NCBI RefSeq assembly: GCF_000518705.1
Contig: NZ_JAEC01000025.1
Span: 1-64,000, forward strand
Origin: Shewanella colwelliana ATCC 39565
GTDB taxonomy: Bacteria > Pseudomonadota > Gammaproteobacteria > Enterobacterales > Shewanellaceae
Direction of reading: 5' to 3'
DNA length: 64,000 nucleotides
Shown in pieces: positions 45,116 to 54,425 of the stretch (its first letter is position 1; every line of letters begins with the position of its first letter). The notes beneath the pieces were generated by a model. It was given only the letters and a program-made list of their open reading frames with translations. It was not told the DNA's origin and made no database searches. A program made the translations under genes and the position numbers.

Positions 45116-45691
45116 TTATCTCTTTTCTGAAGCGATTATCGCTTTTATACCGTGAGCATGAACCTTAATACAGAGGCCTTGATGTTTGAATGCTATGGTG
45201 GGATTGGCCAAGCGTTCATGTTCACCTTGAGGCGAGCTAAGTTTGACATCTATTTCGCTGTCACCGGCGATAACGGGGGCAAGTGTTGGTACTGCTTCAA
45301 TCAATTGCGCACTTAACTGCTGGCCGTTGCACGCGTTACCTGGCAGTACAAGTTCAATATGTTCCCAACCCTCATTTGGATACTGTTTCTCTCCAGGATA
45401 GGGCAGTTCCACACAATCGATGCACATTGAGCCCAACATCAGCGGCGTGTTCAGCTCGATGATCAAAATAGGGCGACCATTAATCATATTATTAGAAATG
45501 ATTGCGCCTTGATGGCAAAAGTGGTCACGCAAAGAATCAGCGGCAGTGTCGCTATTGACTCGAAGTGCGACATGGTCGCAAACCATATTTAGCCTATCGA
45601 GTTGTAGATCGGCGAGAAAAGAAACTATTTTCGCTTCAAATGTTGGCCAGGTATCGATTAACGTTTGCGCCGTGATTGTGTTTTGATTCAT
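45116..45691 (-). CDS. YecM-like VOC protein
   Basis: A 191-aa protein of the YecM family (vicinal oxygen chelate fold): MVCDHVALRVNSD... (histidine near 40), GRPILIIELNTPL, YPNEGWEHIELVLPG and KVHAHGIKAII. The start at 45691 (MNQNTITAQ) has AGAAAG upstream; the open frame extends further, but over another gene. Metal-dependent enzyme or binding protein of unknown substrate. Confidence 0.85.
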   Translation of the reverse strand: MNQNTITAQTLIDTWPTFEAKIVSFLADLQLDRLNMVCDHVALRVNSDTAADSLRDHFCHQGAIISNNMINGRPILIIELNTPLMLGSMCIDCVELPYPGEKQYPNEGWEHIELVLPGNACNGQQLSAQLIEAVPTLAPVIAGDSEIDVKLSSPQGEHERLANPTIAFKHQGLCIKVHAHGIKAIIASEKR

Positions 45692-45746
45692 GGTAGAACT
45701 TTCTCTAAGCAGGCAATAAGGTTGAAGTGTTAGCGGACAGCTGATG

Positions 45747-46286
45747 CTATGGCCAGATCTCAATCGGCGTGCCGGTGTCAATCGCCTGCCATAATTCATC
45801 AATTTCATGATTTTTAATGGCAATGCAACCGTCAGTCCAGTTGAGCTTTTGCGCTTCGTCAGGCGTTAATGTGGAGTTGGGGTTTTGCCCATGGATCATG
45901 ATTTGGCCACCAGGGTCGATACCTAACGCATCAGCGCGCAGCTTATCTTCCTCATTGGGGTAAGAGATATGAATTGCACGGTAATAGGCGCTATCGGACT
46001 TTTTATAGTCAAGGATGTAACGACCTTCTGGCGTGCGTTGATCACCCTCTTGCAGCTTATGACCAACAGGTCGGTCACCCATGGCTATTTTGTAGCGGCG
46101 TAACACCTTGCCATTGCGCATTAAAAGCATGCTGGTGTCAGACTTATTAACCACGACAAGATCAACTTTACCAATACTAGACTGACTCGCACTGTGAGGC
46201 GAGTTTTGAATGCTACTGGCGGCAACACTTAGTTGTGACATGCAGAGCAGCACTAATAGTAAAATCTGTTTGAAAAGTATTCGCAT
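45747..46286 (-). CDS. L,D-transpeptidase family protein
   Basis: A 179-aa periplasmic protein with a signal peptide (about 1-22, ...LSVAAS). It has the YkuD fold: IMIHGQNPN (histidine near 131) and NWTDGCIAIKN with the catalytic cysteine near 154. The usual S-x-G-C is T-D-G-C here, as in the YafK/DpaA-like subgroup, some of which cut rather than make cross-links or release Braun's lipoprotein. It lies upstream of yecM on the same strand. Confidence 0.88.
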   Translation of the reverse strand: MRILFKQILLLVLLCMSQLSVAASSIQNSPHSASQSSIGKVDLVVVNKSDTSMLLMRNGKVLRRYKIAMGDRPVGHKLQEGDQRTPEGRYILDYKKSDSAYYRAIHISYPNEEDKLRADALGIDPGGQIMIHGQNPNSTLTPDEAQKLNWTDGCIAIKNHEIDELWQAIDTGTPIEIWP

Positions 46287-46423
46287 TTTATTAACTGGAA
46301 AATTAATGATCTCGTTAAGGTGTTCATCATACCTTATTTTAGATTAAGCTGGATCGGTAAATTAGATGGATTATGATTAAGCGCCAAAGCGCGTTTATGG
46401 CGATAAAAGGAAAAATTTGATAG

Positions 46424-47254
46424 ATGGATTCATCCTCAACAGAGCAGACCGTTAAACAAAAGCTGCGACGTGTAATATTTGGCACTGATACTAAGGCAGG
46501 GCGATATTTCGATATATCCTTGATTATCTGTATTATTCTCAGTGTTCTACTGGTTTTTATTGACACGGTTGATTCGGTTCACAAAGAGTATGGCGGCGTT
46601 ATCCGTATTGTCGAATGGGTCTTTACTGGGATATTTACTCTTGAGTATCTGTTGCGACTCTATTGCTCTGCACAACCGGTACAATATGCGCGCAGCTTTT
46701 ACGGTATTGTCGACCTGCTATCTATTTTACCGAGTTATTTAGCGCTTATCTTTCCGGGGGCGAATTTTACCTTAGTGATTCGAATTCTGAGGTTGTTTAG
46801 AATATTCCGTGTTCTCAAGTTGCTGCGTTATTTGAGTGAGGGCAATATTTTACTGCGTGCCATGATGCAATCTAGTCGTAAGGTGTTTCTGTTTTTCTTC
46901 TCGGTTAGCCTGATCGTGATGGTCCTTAGTGCGTTTATGTATGTGGTTGAAGGTCCTGAAAATGGTTTTACATCGATCCCTAAGTCTATCTATTGGACCA
47001 TAGTGACCATTACCACCGTAGGATATGGAGATATTACGCCGCAGACGGCTTTAGGTCAGGGTATTGCTGCGCTAACCATGTTGATCGGTTACTCCATCAT
47101 TGCTATTCCAACGGGTATTTTAACCGCAGAGATCTCGCAAGAGATAGTGCGTAAAAAAGATCTACGTCGCTGCAGTAACTGTTTAAAAACGGGCCATGAA
47201 ATTAACGCGCTCTATTGCGACAAATGCGGTAGTGAGTTGGAATCCGATCTTTAG
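46424..47254 (+). CDS. Voltage-gated potassium channel with C-terminal zinc ribbon
   Basis: A 276-aa ion channel with the six-helix voltage-sensor/pore layout. The S4 segment LVIRILRLFRIFRVLKLLRYL carries regularly spaced arginines. The selectivity filter is TITTVGYGD near 194-202. After S6, residues 249-270 form a zinc ribbon, C-x-x-C...C-x-x-C (CSNC, CDKC), an unusual cytoplasmic addition. Single gene. Confidence 0.92.
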   Translation: MDSSSTEQTVKQKLRRVIFGTDTKAGRYFDISLIICIILSVLLVFIDTVDSVHKEYGGVIRIVEWVFTGIFTLEYLLRLYCSAQPVQYARSFYGIVDLLSILPSYLALIFPGANFTLVIRILRLFRIFRVLKLLRYLSEGNILLRAMMQSSRKVFLFFFSVSLIVMVLSAFMYVVEGPENGFTSIPKSIYWTIVTITTVGYGDITPQTALGQGIAALTMLIGYSIIAIPTGILTAEISQEIVRKKDLRRCSNCLKTGHEINALYCDKCGSELESDL

Positions 47255-47299
47255 CACTCTCATACGATGGCAAAGGTGTCATCGTAATCAAGGAATGAC

Positions 47300-48799
47300 A
47301 TGACCACAGCAAAGTTTGTCCAAGGGCCTATTTTACGCCATATATTGGTGATGAGCTCCACTGCCGCGGTGGGGATATCAGCACTGTTTGTTGTTGATCT
47401 TATTGATATCTTTTTTCTTAGTTTACTCGGCGAGCAGGAACTTGCAGCAGCTGTTGGTTACGCTGGAACCATCTCTTTTTTCACCACCTCTATTGGTATC
47501 GGTCTGTCGATTGCACTTGGGGCATTAGTTTCTCGTGCCATTGGCGCCAAAGAGTTTGAGTTGGCTAAACGTTTATTGCTCAATAGTGCTGTGATGACAC
47601 TACTGGTGGCAGTATTTGTGGCCATTGTGGTGACTTTGTTCATACCTGAATTATTAGCCCTTGTTGGCGCAACAGGCCGCACCGCGGAATTGGCTGCCGA
47701 CTACCTCTATATACTTGTCCCATCTATGCCACTTATCTGTTTGGCAATGGCACTAGGTGCAGCACTGCGAGCGGTCGGTGATGCTAAATTATCCATGGTT
47801 TCAACCCTAACGGGTGGTGGTGTAAACCTTGTGTTTGACCCCATTTTTATTTTCTTATTTGCTATGGGAATCGAGGGGGCTGCGGTTGCCTCTGTGCTAG
47901 CGAGAGTTGCCGTATTAGTGGTTGCCGCACGAGGTGTAATCATCAAGCATAAGTTGTTTGGTCGCTTTCAGTTTTCCCATTTTAAAGCCGATATTGGCGC
48001 CATATTTGCCATTGCTGCGCCAGCGATGCTAACCAATATCGCAACCCCCATAGGTAATGCGGTGGTCACCCGTGCGATTGCTGATTTCGGTGACAGTTAT
48101 GTTGCTGCATGGGCTGTGCTGGGGCGTTTAACGCCCGTAGCGTTTGGGATGATATTTGCGTTGTCTGGGGCTATTGGCCCTATTGTTGGGCAAAACTTTG
48201 GCGCCCGAGAGTTTGAGCGCGTCAAAGAGAGCCTGACCAAGGCGCTGCTATTTTGTGGGGGGTATGTGCTGTTGGTATCAATAATACTGTTTGCACTACA
48301 AGAGCAGATTATTATCGTGTTTGATATGCACGGCGATGGCGCTGAATTGATCCGTTTTTTCTGTAGTTATATTGCCGTTTTCTTTGTCTTCTCTGGCGCA
48401 TTGTTTGTAGCCAATGCGTCGTTTAATAATTTAGGCAAAGCCAAATATTCGACACTGTTTAACGTGGGTAAAGCGACATTAGGCACGATTCCGTTTGTAT
48501 ACTATGGAGCCCAATGGGGCGGTGTAGAAGGGGTGTTGATTGGCCAAGTGATCGGTACTATTGTTTTTGCAGCGTTAGGGGTGTGGACCGCATACCGTCT
48601 GGTTGACAAAGTTCAGTCGACAAGCGTTTTTTATACGTCTACAGACGACGAATATGATGAGTTAAATGAAGAGCTTAGCCCAAGCAGTCCCAATCCACTC
48701 TCATCTTCTTGTGCACAAATGGCGCAGATCAGTGAAGAGCAAGATTGTGAAGCGAGTAACAGAGTGACCGAATTAGTGAGTGGATCACGACGAGATTAA
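47300..48799 (+). CDS. MATE-family efflux transporter
   Basis: A 499-aa membrane protein with 12 hydrophobic segments in two similar halves, as in MATE (NorM/DinF-like) exporters. VVDLIDIFFLSLLGEQELAAAVG near 28-50 and GGGVNLVFDPIFIFL near 173-187 are family features. It should expel drugs or metabolites by sodium or proton antiport. The last ~60 residues are acidic/serine-rich and not part of the transport fold. Confidence 0.9.
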   Translation: MTTAKFVQGPILRHILVMSSTAAVGISALFVVDLIDIFFLSLLGEQELAAAVGYAGTISFFTTSIGIGLSIALGALVSRAIGAKEFELAKRLLLNSAVMTLLVAVFVAIVVTLFIPELLALVGATGRTAELAADYLYILVPSMPLICLAMALGAALRAVGDAKLSMVSTLTGGGVNLVFDPIFIFLFAMGIEGAAVASVLARVAVLVVAARGVIIKHKLFGRFQFSHFKADIGAIFAIAAPAMLTNIATPIGNAVVTRAIADFGDSYVAAWAVLGRLTPVAFGMIFALSGAIGPIVGQNFGAREFERVKESLTKALLFCGGYVLLVSIILFALQEQIIIVFDMHGDGAELIRFFCSYIAVFFVFSGALFVANASFNNLGKAKYSTLFNVGKATLGTIPFVYYGAQWGGVEGVLIGQVIGTIVFAALGVWTAYRLVDKVQSTSVFYTSTDDEYDELNEELSPSSPNPLSSSCAQMAQISEEQDCEASNRVTELVSGSRRD

Positions 48800-48883
48800 C
48801 GCTGTAGAGAGGGTTATTACTCGGCGTAAAGTGTCACTTTAGCGCCGAATCATGAGTCGAGTGCTCAAGTTATGACCAAACAA

Positions 48884-49129
48884 CTATGATTTGTCTGTTG
48901 TCATGTCGCTCTGTGCGACATCAGTCTCTGTTGTGTCAGTGCTTTGCGCGGTATCATCTTGCGGCTGCTTACCGTTGGCAAGTGCTGCGGCTGCGGCTTG
49001 CTCTTGAGCGAGTTCTTTAGCGCGATCGCCTTTAGATACGTACTTTTTGACTGTTGGTGGCGTATGTTTGTTGTGACGCGCTTTGGCCCGCTTAGCCGTC
49101 TTTTTAATCATTTTCTGTTTTCTGTTCAT
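48884..49129 (-). CDS. Small basic protein, DUF2986-like
   Basis: An 81-aa protein with a very basic first half (MNRKQKMIKKTAKRAKARHNKH) and an acidic, threonine-rich tail. The first half fits the DUF2986 family of short Shewanella/Vibrio proteins; function unknown, possibly RNA binding. The ATG at 49129 has TGGTGGA about 5 bases upstream; a GTG at 49141 is an alternative. Confidence 0.68.
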   Translation of the reverse strand: MNRKQKMIKKTAKRAKARHNKHTPPTVKKYVSKGDRAKELAQEQAAAAALANGKQPQDDTAQSTDTTETDVAQSDMTTDKS

Positions 49130-49255
49130 ACATTCCACCAAGGTGTGTCATTAACTCAAAATGTGGTTTTGCGTTGACCTAGCAATAACCGGAGGTGGAT
49201 TTTAACTTAATCTCTGGCCTGGGGCTATAGGCAAATATTCTAATCGCGAGGATTT

Positions 49256-49576
49256 ATGACATATACCATCGATGGTGAGATAACCTTTTTCGAACGTTTT
49301 GAGGCAGATATTCTCTCTGGCGCTAAAACCATCACTCTTAGAGATGATAGCGAGTCCCATTTTAAAGTGGGTCAATACCTGCGTGTGGCGACTTTTGAAG
49401 AGCAACGTTGGTTTTGCAATATTGTGGTAACTGGGGTTGAAAAGGTCGCGTTTAATGCGCTTAATCAAGGTCATGCTGAGCAAGAAAATATGACTTTATC
49501 TGATTTGAAACAGGTGATTACTGAAATATATGGCGATATTTCAACCTTATATATGATCACTTTTGAGTGTAGATAA
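49256..49576 (+). CDS. yqfB: N4-acetylcytidine amidohydrolase (YqfB, ASCH domain)
   Basis: A 106-aa ASCH-fold protein. ITFFERFEADILSGAKTITLRDDSESHFKVGQYL matches E. coli YqfB closely, including the lysine, threonine and glutamate residues of the active site. The enzyme hydrolyses N4-acetylcytidine to cytidine and acetate. ATG with GCGAGGA upstream. Confidence 0.9.
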   Translation: MTYTIDGEITFFERFEADILSGAKTITLRDDSESHFKVGQYLRVATFEEQRWFCNIVVTGVEKVAFNALNQGHAEQENMTLSDLKQVITEIYGDISTLYMITFECR

Positions 49577-49619
49577 CAAAGTGTTGTTAAGGGAATTAAA
49601 CTGAGTAAAGGGAATTTAC

Positions 49620-50039
49620 ATGAAACGATTAATCGCATGCGTACTACTCATGTTGTGCGGGTGCTCTACAATGATGACCACAACCATCGATGAGTCTATG
49701 CAAGCTAGGTTGGCAGGTAGTTGGGACGACAGACAAAGTAACGTGTGCAGCGCTAATTATCACACTATCTCTATTACAGGTGATCGTTTGTTGCTTGAAT
49801 ATGTTCAGCAGGGATACGTCGGAGAGGATGATGGCCGAACACTTGTTAGCTATACCATATTAAGTCAGCAAGATAGTTCGTTGCGCGTGCAACTCGATAA
49901 TGAATTACGTTTAGATGCTGACGGCCAGCCTGTTATTTGGAAAATGAATTTGCTTAATGATAGTCAATATTGCTGGGGTCGTGATGACTGGCTTGCAGAG
50001 CAATGTACCCCCATACGACAAAAATGTGAAATACTCTAG
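49620..50039 (+). CDS. Small lipoprotein of unknown function
   Basis: A 139-aa protein with a lipoprotein signal: MLCGCS puts C15 as the lipidated residue. The mature part is a beta-rich domain with tryptophans, as in small lipocalin-like or copper-resistance-like folds; I cannot assign it. Two cysteines near the C-terminus could pair. Short intergenic gap to yqfB, same strand. Confidence 0.7.
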   Translation: MKRLIACVLLMLCGCSTMMTTTIDESMQARLAGSWDDRQSNVCSANYHTISITGDRLLLEYVQQGYVGEDDGRTLVSYTILSQQDSSLRVQLDNELRLDADGQPVIWKMNLLNDSQYCWGRDDWLAEQCTPIRQKCEIL

Positions 50040-50181
50040 ATCATATTTTGGATTATACCAATCAGTATCGATAGTGTGATCAACTCAGCGTGTTTATTGG
50101 TAATTAATGCAAGGTGAGCGCAAATAGAACAGCGATCTACTTGAATGGGTATAGATTGGTCATGGATATCGTTAGTTAAGT

Positions 50182-50868
50182 TTGCTGTGGAGCATTATGA
50201 TGAGTGTGCTGTTGCCCGTTAAGGCTAGTGCAAAGGAGTGCGTGGTGTTGCTTCACGGATTGGCGCGCAGCGCTAGTTCATTAAATAAGCTCGCCGCCGC
50301 GTTAGATAAGCATGGCTATCACTGTATTAATTATAACTATCCATCGACACAAGCTGATATTCCTACCTTGGCTGAACAGGCGATTACTGCTGCGTTGTCT
50401 CAATGCCCTAATGCGCTAACTGTGCATTTTGTCACTCATTCCATGGGAGGCATTTTAGTCAGGCAATATTTGAGTCAGCATACAGTCCGCAATTTAGGGC
50501 GCGTAGTGATGCTGGGCCCGCCTAATCAGGGCAGTGAAGTCGTGGATACATTAAGAGACATGCCTGGTTTTCAATTGATTAATGGACCCGCTGGCATGCA
50601 ATTAGGCAGTGATAAAATGAGTGTGCCTAATCGTCTTGGGCCAGCGAACTTTGAGTTAGGGGTGATCGCGGGAACACGCAGTATTAACTGGATTTTGTCG
50701 ACTATGTTACCTAAGCCTGATGATGGCAAGGTATCTGTGCAGAGCACTAAACTAGAAGGGATGAGCGACCATATTAGCTTGCCAGTGACCCACCCGTTTA
50801 TGATGAACAACCGTCAAGCGATAGCGCAAACGTTACACTTTCTAACCTATGGCGAATTTAGTCGCTAA
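50182..50868 (+). CDS. Secreted alpha/beta hydrolase (lipase-like)
   Basis: A 228-aa protein with a weak signal sequence (about 1-17, VLLPVKASA). VLLHGLARSASSL gives the oxyanion region and THSMGG the nucleophile serine near 95; HPFMMNNRQ near the C-terminus supplies the histidine. This is the triacylglycerol lipase/esterase type without a lid. TTG start chosen; ATG at 50197 is an alternative. Confidence 0.82.
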   Translation: MLWSIMMSVLLPVKASAKECVVLLHGLARSASSLNKLAAALDKHGYHCINYNYPSTQADIPTLAEQAITAALSQCPNALTVHFVTHSMGGILVRQYLSQHTVRNLGRVVMLGPPNQGSEVVDTLRDMPGFQLINGPAGMQLGSDKMSVPNRLGPANFELGVIAGTRSINWILSTMLPKPDDGKVSVQSTKLEGMSDHISLPVTHPFMMNNRQAIAQTLHFLTYGEFSR

Positions 50869-50879
50869 TTAGTGATGAT

Positions 50880-51332
50880 TTAACCTTTAGTAAAAGAAGC
50901 AAACTTTTTTAAGTCGTCTTCGGTGGCACCGTCGTTACATTCGCCTCGTATTTCACCACGTCCAACCTCTATGATGCGGCTGAGCTCAATGTAACCGTCA
51001 CGGCAATAACCCGTCATAGAGATGGTTTTATCCAGCCCCAGTTCAATCTGTTCGGTCCACTCGCTTAGATCTACAGCATAGATGGAGCGTTTTTTACTCC
51101 CTGAACGTTTCAATTTTTCAATCTGCTTTACACGTGCCATATGTGGTTGCTCTAACGTCGGCAGTTCGGCAAATTTAACTTTATAGGTAAACAGCTTAAT
51201 GCCATCACCTTTTATAGCTGTCTGAAATTTATCTTCAACTTTGATGGAGAAATCATCGACTTCAGGTTTGCTAGCAGCACAACCTGAAAGCAAAAAAATA
51301 GTGATCATGGCAACAGAAAAGAGTTTAGACAT
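50880..51332 (-). CDS. Small lipoprotein of unknown function
   Basis: A 150-aa lipoprotein with lipobox LLSGC (C18). The mature domain has two further cysteines (GYCRDG and GECNDG) that could form a disulfide. Not recognised; convergent with the hydrolase gene. Confidence 0.7.
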   Translation of the reverse strand: MSKLFSVAMITIFLLSGCAASKPEVDDFSIKVEDKFQTAIKGDGIKLFTYKVKFAELPTLEQPHMARVKQIEKLKRSGSKKRSIYAVDLSEWTEQIELGLDKTISMTGYCRDGYIELSRIIEVGRGEIRGECNDGATEDDLKKFASFTKG

Positions 51333-51598
51333 CGAGGTAGGTTCTTATTTTAGTTTTATTTAGCAGCTTAATGAGCAATCAGCATAACCCAAAGTCGTGC
51401 TTATATCATCCATTCAACAACTGTTTTACACAGGATTACAAATTGGGTGGCCAGATCCAACCGATTAATAGCGCTAGAGATTGATTAAAGTCACGGAAAT
51501 GTAGATTAATGTAAATTAATTGTTGTTATTTTTTTTTGGCTTGGCACACTAAATTTATGGCGAATTGTGGTAGGAAGCGCCGGATCTTAGGAGTGAGA

Positions 51599-52333
51599 AT
51601 GCAAGCGTTAATGAAGTTGTTAACCTCTATGTTAGGTAGTTTTCGGGACCTTGTTCCGATCATTTGCGTTGTCGGTTTTTTCGAGATATTTGTTTTGCAA
51701 CAAGCACCTGCCAATCTTGTTTCTATTCTTATCGGTCTCCTGTTTATCGTCTTTGGTTTAACCTTTTTTGTGTTTGGCTTAGAGATGGGACTCTTTCCCA
51801 TTGGGGAGTCATTGGCGCAAGCATTAGCCCGCAAAGGCAGTGTTTTTTGGTTGGTGATTTTCTCATTCTCGTTAGGGTTTGGTACCACTTTGGCCGAGCC
51901 CGCACTGACTGCTGTAGCCAATGAAGCCGCAGAAGTAGCGGCAAAGTCAGGGGCTATTGGTCAAAGTGAAGCGGCAATGGATAGTTATGCGATGGGCCTA
52001 AGGCTGACGGTCGCCGTTGCGGTGGGACTGGCCATTCTATTAGGTGTTATCCGTATTTTGAAAGGATGGCCCATTCATTATCTCATTATTGGGGGTTACA
52101 TCTGCGTGATGATCTTAACCTCTTTTGCCCCAGAGAATATAATCGGTATCGCCTATGACTCCGGTGGTGTAACGACCTCCACAATTACAGTGCCCCTTGT
52201 TACCGCCCTTGGGGTTGGACTTGCAACGGTTATTAAGGGGCGCAATCCAATGTTAGACGGCTTCGGTCTTATCGCCTTTGCGAGTTTAACACCAATGATT
52301 TTTGTCCTACTTTACGGCATGGTGGTGCTCTGA
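51599..52333 (+). CDS. DUF1538 membrane protein (first of pair)
   Basis: A 244-aa inner-membrane protein with about six to seven helices. [16 protein letters not shown] and [12 protein letters not shown], then [24 protein letters not shown], are the family signature repeated in the next gene. Tandem DUF1538 pairs (UmpA/UmpB) have been described as a two-component sodium/proton antiporter. The ATG at 51599 has AGGAGTGAG upstream; in-frame codons from 51536 are unlikely. Confidence 0.9.
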   Translation: MQALMKLLTSMLGSFRDLVPIICVVGFFEIFVLQQAPANLVSILIGLLFIVFGLTFFVFGLEMGLFPIGESLAQALARKGSVFWLVIFSFSLGFGTTLAEPALTAVANEAAEVAAKSGAIGQSEAAMDSYAMGLRLTVAVAVGLAILLGVIRILKGWPIHYLIIGGYICVMILTSFAPENIIGIAYDSGGVTTSTITVPLVTALGVGLATVIKGRNPMLDGFGLIAFASLTPMIFVLLYGMVVL

Positions 52334-53121
52334 TGAGTTTAACACTGCAAGTATTAGATACTCTGCTATTAACCGCTCGTGATGTTGTGCTGATAGCTGT
52401 GATACTGTTTGGTTTTCAGTTGGGCGTACTCAAACGGCCTATTGCCAACTGGCGTAAAGTGTTGCTGGGCTTTGTGTATGTCATCATAGGGTTAAGCTTT
52501 TTCTTGGTTGGTTTAGAGCTGGCATTATTTCCTATCGGCGAAAGTATGGCCGAGCAGCTCACCTCTCCGAGTTTCTTACACCCCGAAGGAGATACCAGCC
52601 CTTACGTTTGGCAAGACTATTTTTGGGTTTATATTTTTGCGGCAGCCATAGGTTTTAGTACCACGATTGCAGAGCCGTCACTGATCGCAGTTGCGATTAA
52701 GGCTAATGAAGTGTCCGGTGGCACGATTGGCATTCAGGGGCTTAGGATCTCGGTGGCAATAGGCGTTTCCATGGGGATATCCCTAGGTTGTTTTAGGATT
52801 GTTGTGGGCGACCCTATTCATTATTACATCATGGCGGGTTATGTACTGGTGGTTATTCAAACCTTTTATGCCCCCAAAATGATTGTGCCGTTAGCATATG
52901 ACTCTGGCGGTGTGACGACATCGACGGTTACCGTGCCTTTGGTTGCTGCGTTAGGCTTAGGGTTGGCGACAAATGTAGAGGGGCGGGATCCGCTTATCGA
53001 CGGTTTTGGCTTGATCGCCTTTGCCAGTTTATTCCCAATGATAACTGTAATGGGCTATGCCCAATTAGTTGAATTTTTAAGTAAGCGAAAATCCGCTAAG
53101 GAGCGAGAGCATGCGCTTTAA
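52333..53121 (+). CDS. DUF1538 membrane protein (second of pair)
   Basis: A 262-aa inner-membrane protein, paralogue of its upstream neighbour: LELALFPIGESMAEQL, IGFSTTIAEPSLIAVA and [24 protein letters not shown] align one to one. The start codon overlaps the previous stop by one base (TGATG), so the two are made together and probably form a heteromeric complex. The C-terminus overlaps the PII-like gene. Confidence 0.9.
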   Translation: MSLTLQVLDTLLLTARDVVLIAVILFGFQLGVLKRPIANWRKVLLGFVYVIIGLSFFLVGLELALFPIGESMAEQLTSPSFLHPEGDTSPYVWQDYFWVYIFAAAIGFSTTIAEPSLIAVAIKANEVSGGTIGIQGLRISVAIGVSMGISLGCFRIVVGDPIHYYIMAGYVLVVIQTFYAPKMIVPLAYDSGGVTTSTVTVPLVAALGLGLATNVEGRDPLIDGFGLIAFASLFPMITVMGYAQLVEFLSKRKSAKEREHAL

Positions 53122-53461
53122 ACTCATAGTCGCGTTTGTCGATGATACCAGTACCGACACGGTACTGGATGCTGCGAGAGCCGCTGGCGCAACGGGTGCG
53201 ACGGTTATTAATCATGCCCGAGGTGAAGGGTTAGAAAAAAAGAAAACCTTCATGGGCCTAGGTTTGGATATTCAGCGTGATGTCATATTGTGGCTGGTAG
53301 AAGAACATATGAGCCGCACTATTTTAGAAACCATTTGCCGAGTAGGGGAGTTTGATACCAACCCTGGCCAAGGGATCGCGATTCAAATTGATGTCGAGGA
53401 TGCTGTTGGCGTGGCCCATCAAGTTGAAAAGCTTAGTAAAGAGATAGAGGATCAAATATGA
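53111..53461 (+). CDS. PII-like nitrogen regulator protein
   Basis: A 116-aa protein of the PII/GlnB fold: KLIVAFVDDTSTDTVLDAARAAGATGATVINHARGEG, then a B-loop-like C-terminal half. The T-loop differs from GlnB (GLEKKKTFMGLGLDIQRD), and there is no uridylylated tyrosine at the usual place. It probably gates the DUF1538 transporter in response to a nucleotide, as GlnK does for AmtB. Operon member with 11-base and 4-base overlaps. Confidence 0.86.
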   Translation: MRFKLIVAFVDDTSTDTVLDAARAAGATGATVINHARGEGLEKKKTFMGLGLDIQRDVILWLVEEHMSRTILETICRVGEFDTNPGQGIAIQIDVEDAVGVAHQVEKLSKEIEDQI

Positions 53462-53862
53462 AACCATCTTTGCCAATACAAAATAGTGACGTAATGACCA
53501 ATGACTATGTAATGGTTGATGGTTTGCATACCGTCGCCGAGGCGATAAGGCTCGCTATCAGCCATAATGTCAGTATGTTGTTGGTTAATAAGCGCCATGA
53601 GCATGATGAGTTTGGTATGGTTTTGATGAGCGATATTGCGCGTAAGGTGCTCGCAAAAGACAAATCACCTGAGCGGGTCAATGTTTATGAAATCATGATA
53701 AAACCGGTGTTTTCGGTCCATGCAGACATGGATATTCGTTATACAGCGCGCTTGTTTGAACGCTTTGGTATTAATAAAGCTCCAGTGATTGAAGCGGGGG
53801 AAATTTTGGGTGTTGTGACTTATCACGACATAGTGCTGAAGGGGATGATGCCTCAAGCATAA
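53458..53862 (+). CDS. CBS-domain protein
   Basis: A 134-aa protein with a pair of CBS motifs (about 8-65 and 72-130; VMTNDYVMVDGLHTVAEAIRLA, then VFSVHADMDIRYTARLFERFGINKAPVIEAGEILGVVTYHDI). CBS pairs bind adenine nucleotides and regulate channels or enzymes. It is the last gene of the DUF1538-DUF1538-PII-CBS operon and overlaps the PII gene by four bases. Confidence 0.88.
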   Translation: MKPSLPIQNSDVMTNDYVMVDGLHTVAEAIRLAISHNVSMLLVNKRHEHDEFGMVLMSDIARKVLAKDKSPERVNVYEIMIKPVFSVHADMDIRYTARLFERFGINKAPVIEAGEILGVVTYHDIVLKGMMPQA

Positions 53863-53870
53863 GACCAAAT

Positions 53871-53904
53871 AAAAGTGGGTGTCATCGTGACACCCACTTT
53901 TATT
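53871..53904. terminator. Bidirectional terminator after the CBS gene
   Basis: A 14-bp stem AAAAGTGGGTGTCA/TGACACCCACTTTT with loop TCG, between convergent genes. Confidence 0.9.
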
Positions 53905-53920
53905 TTGCTAGTGTAAAACC

Positions 53921-54283
53921 TTAAGCGAAGCGTTGGTTGAGATAGTTGATAATGTCTGATGACTCATACATCCACTGCGTTTCACCATTTTCTTCGATAC
54001 GTAAACAAGGCACCATCGCTTTGCCACCTTGGCTCACAAGCGTTTGTTGATGCAACTCTTGTTTGGCATCGACGGTCTCAATATTCAATCCTTGACGGCG
54101 AATTGTTCTGCGAACTTTTACGCAAAATGGGCAAGCAGGATATTGATAAAGCTGTATAGATTTGGTTACTTCATCCACTTTTGCTTGTTCTGCTAGCGGG
54201 CGCTGACGCTTCTTAGGTGCGAAGATAAAATTAAAAAATAGAATAATGCGGCCTAATACCCAACGAACAATAAACATCAACAA
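53921..54283 (-). CDS. Membrane-anchored glutaredoxin-like protein
   Basis: A 120-aa protein with one N-terminal membrane segment (about 3-20) and a glutaredoxin/GST-N thioredoxin fold. The redox motif is CPFC (YPACPFCVKVRRTI), followed by the cis-proline region KAMVPCLRI. The active site faces the cytoplasm if the anchor is a signal anchor. Single gene. Confidence 0.87.
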   Translation of the reverse strand: MLMFIVRWVLGRIILFFNFIFAPKKRQRPLAEQAKVDEVTKSIQLYQYPACPFCVKVRRTIRRQGLNIETVDAKQELHQQTLVSQGGKAMVPCLRIEENGETQWMYESSDIINYLNQRFA

Positions 54284-54375
54284 CTCCTTATCATATTTGA
54301 TGTGGCGGATTTTAACCTAAGCGTGATGGGGATCAAAGAAAATTTAGCGTGATGGGGAGATAAGCCAACAAAATG

Positions 54376-54410
54376 AATAAAGGGAGTGATTAAGCACTCC
54401 CTTTATTTTC
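54376..54410 (-). terminator. Terminator of the DUF748 gene
   Basis: Stem AAAGGGAGTG/CACTCCCTTT with a 6-base loop, 20 bases past the stop codon on the minus strand. Confidence 0.75.
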
Positions 54411-54425
54411 TGGTAATACAGGTGG

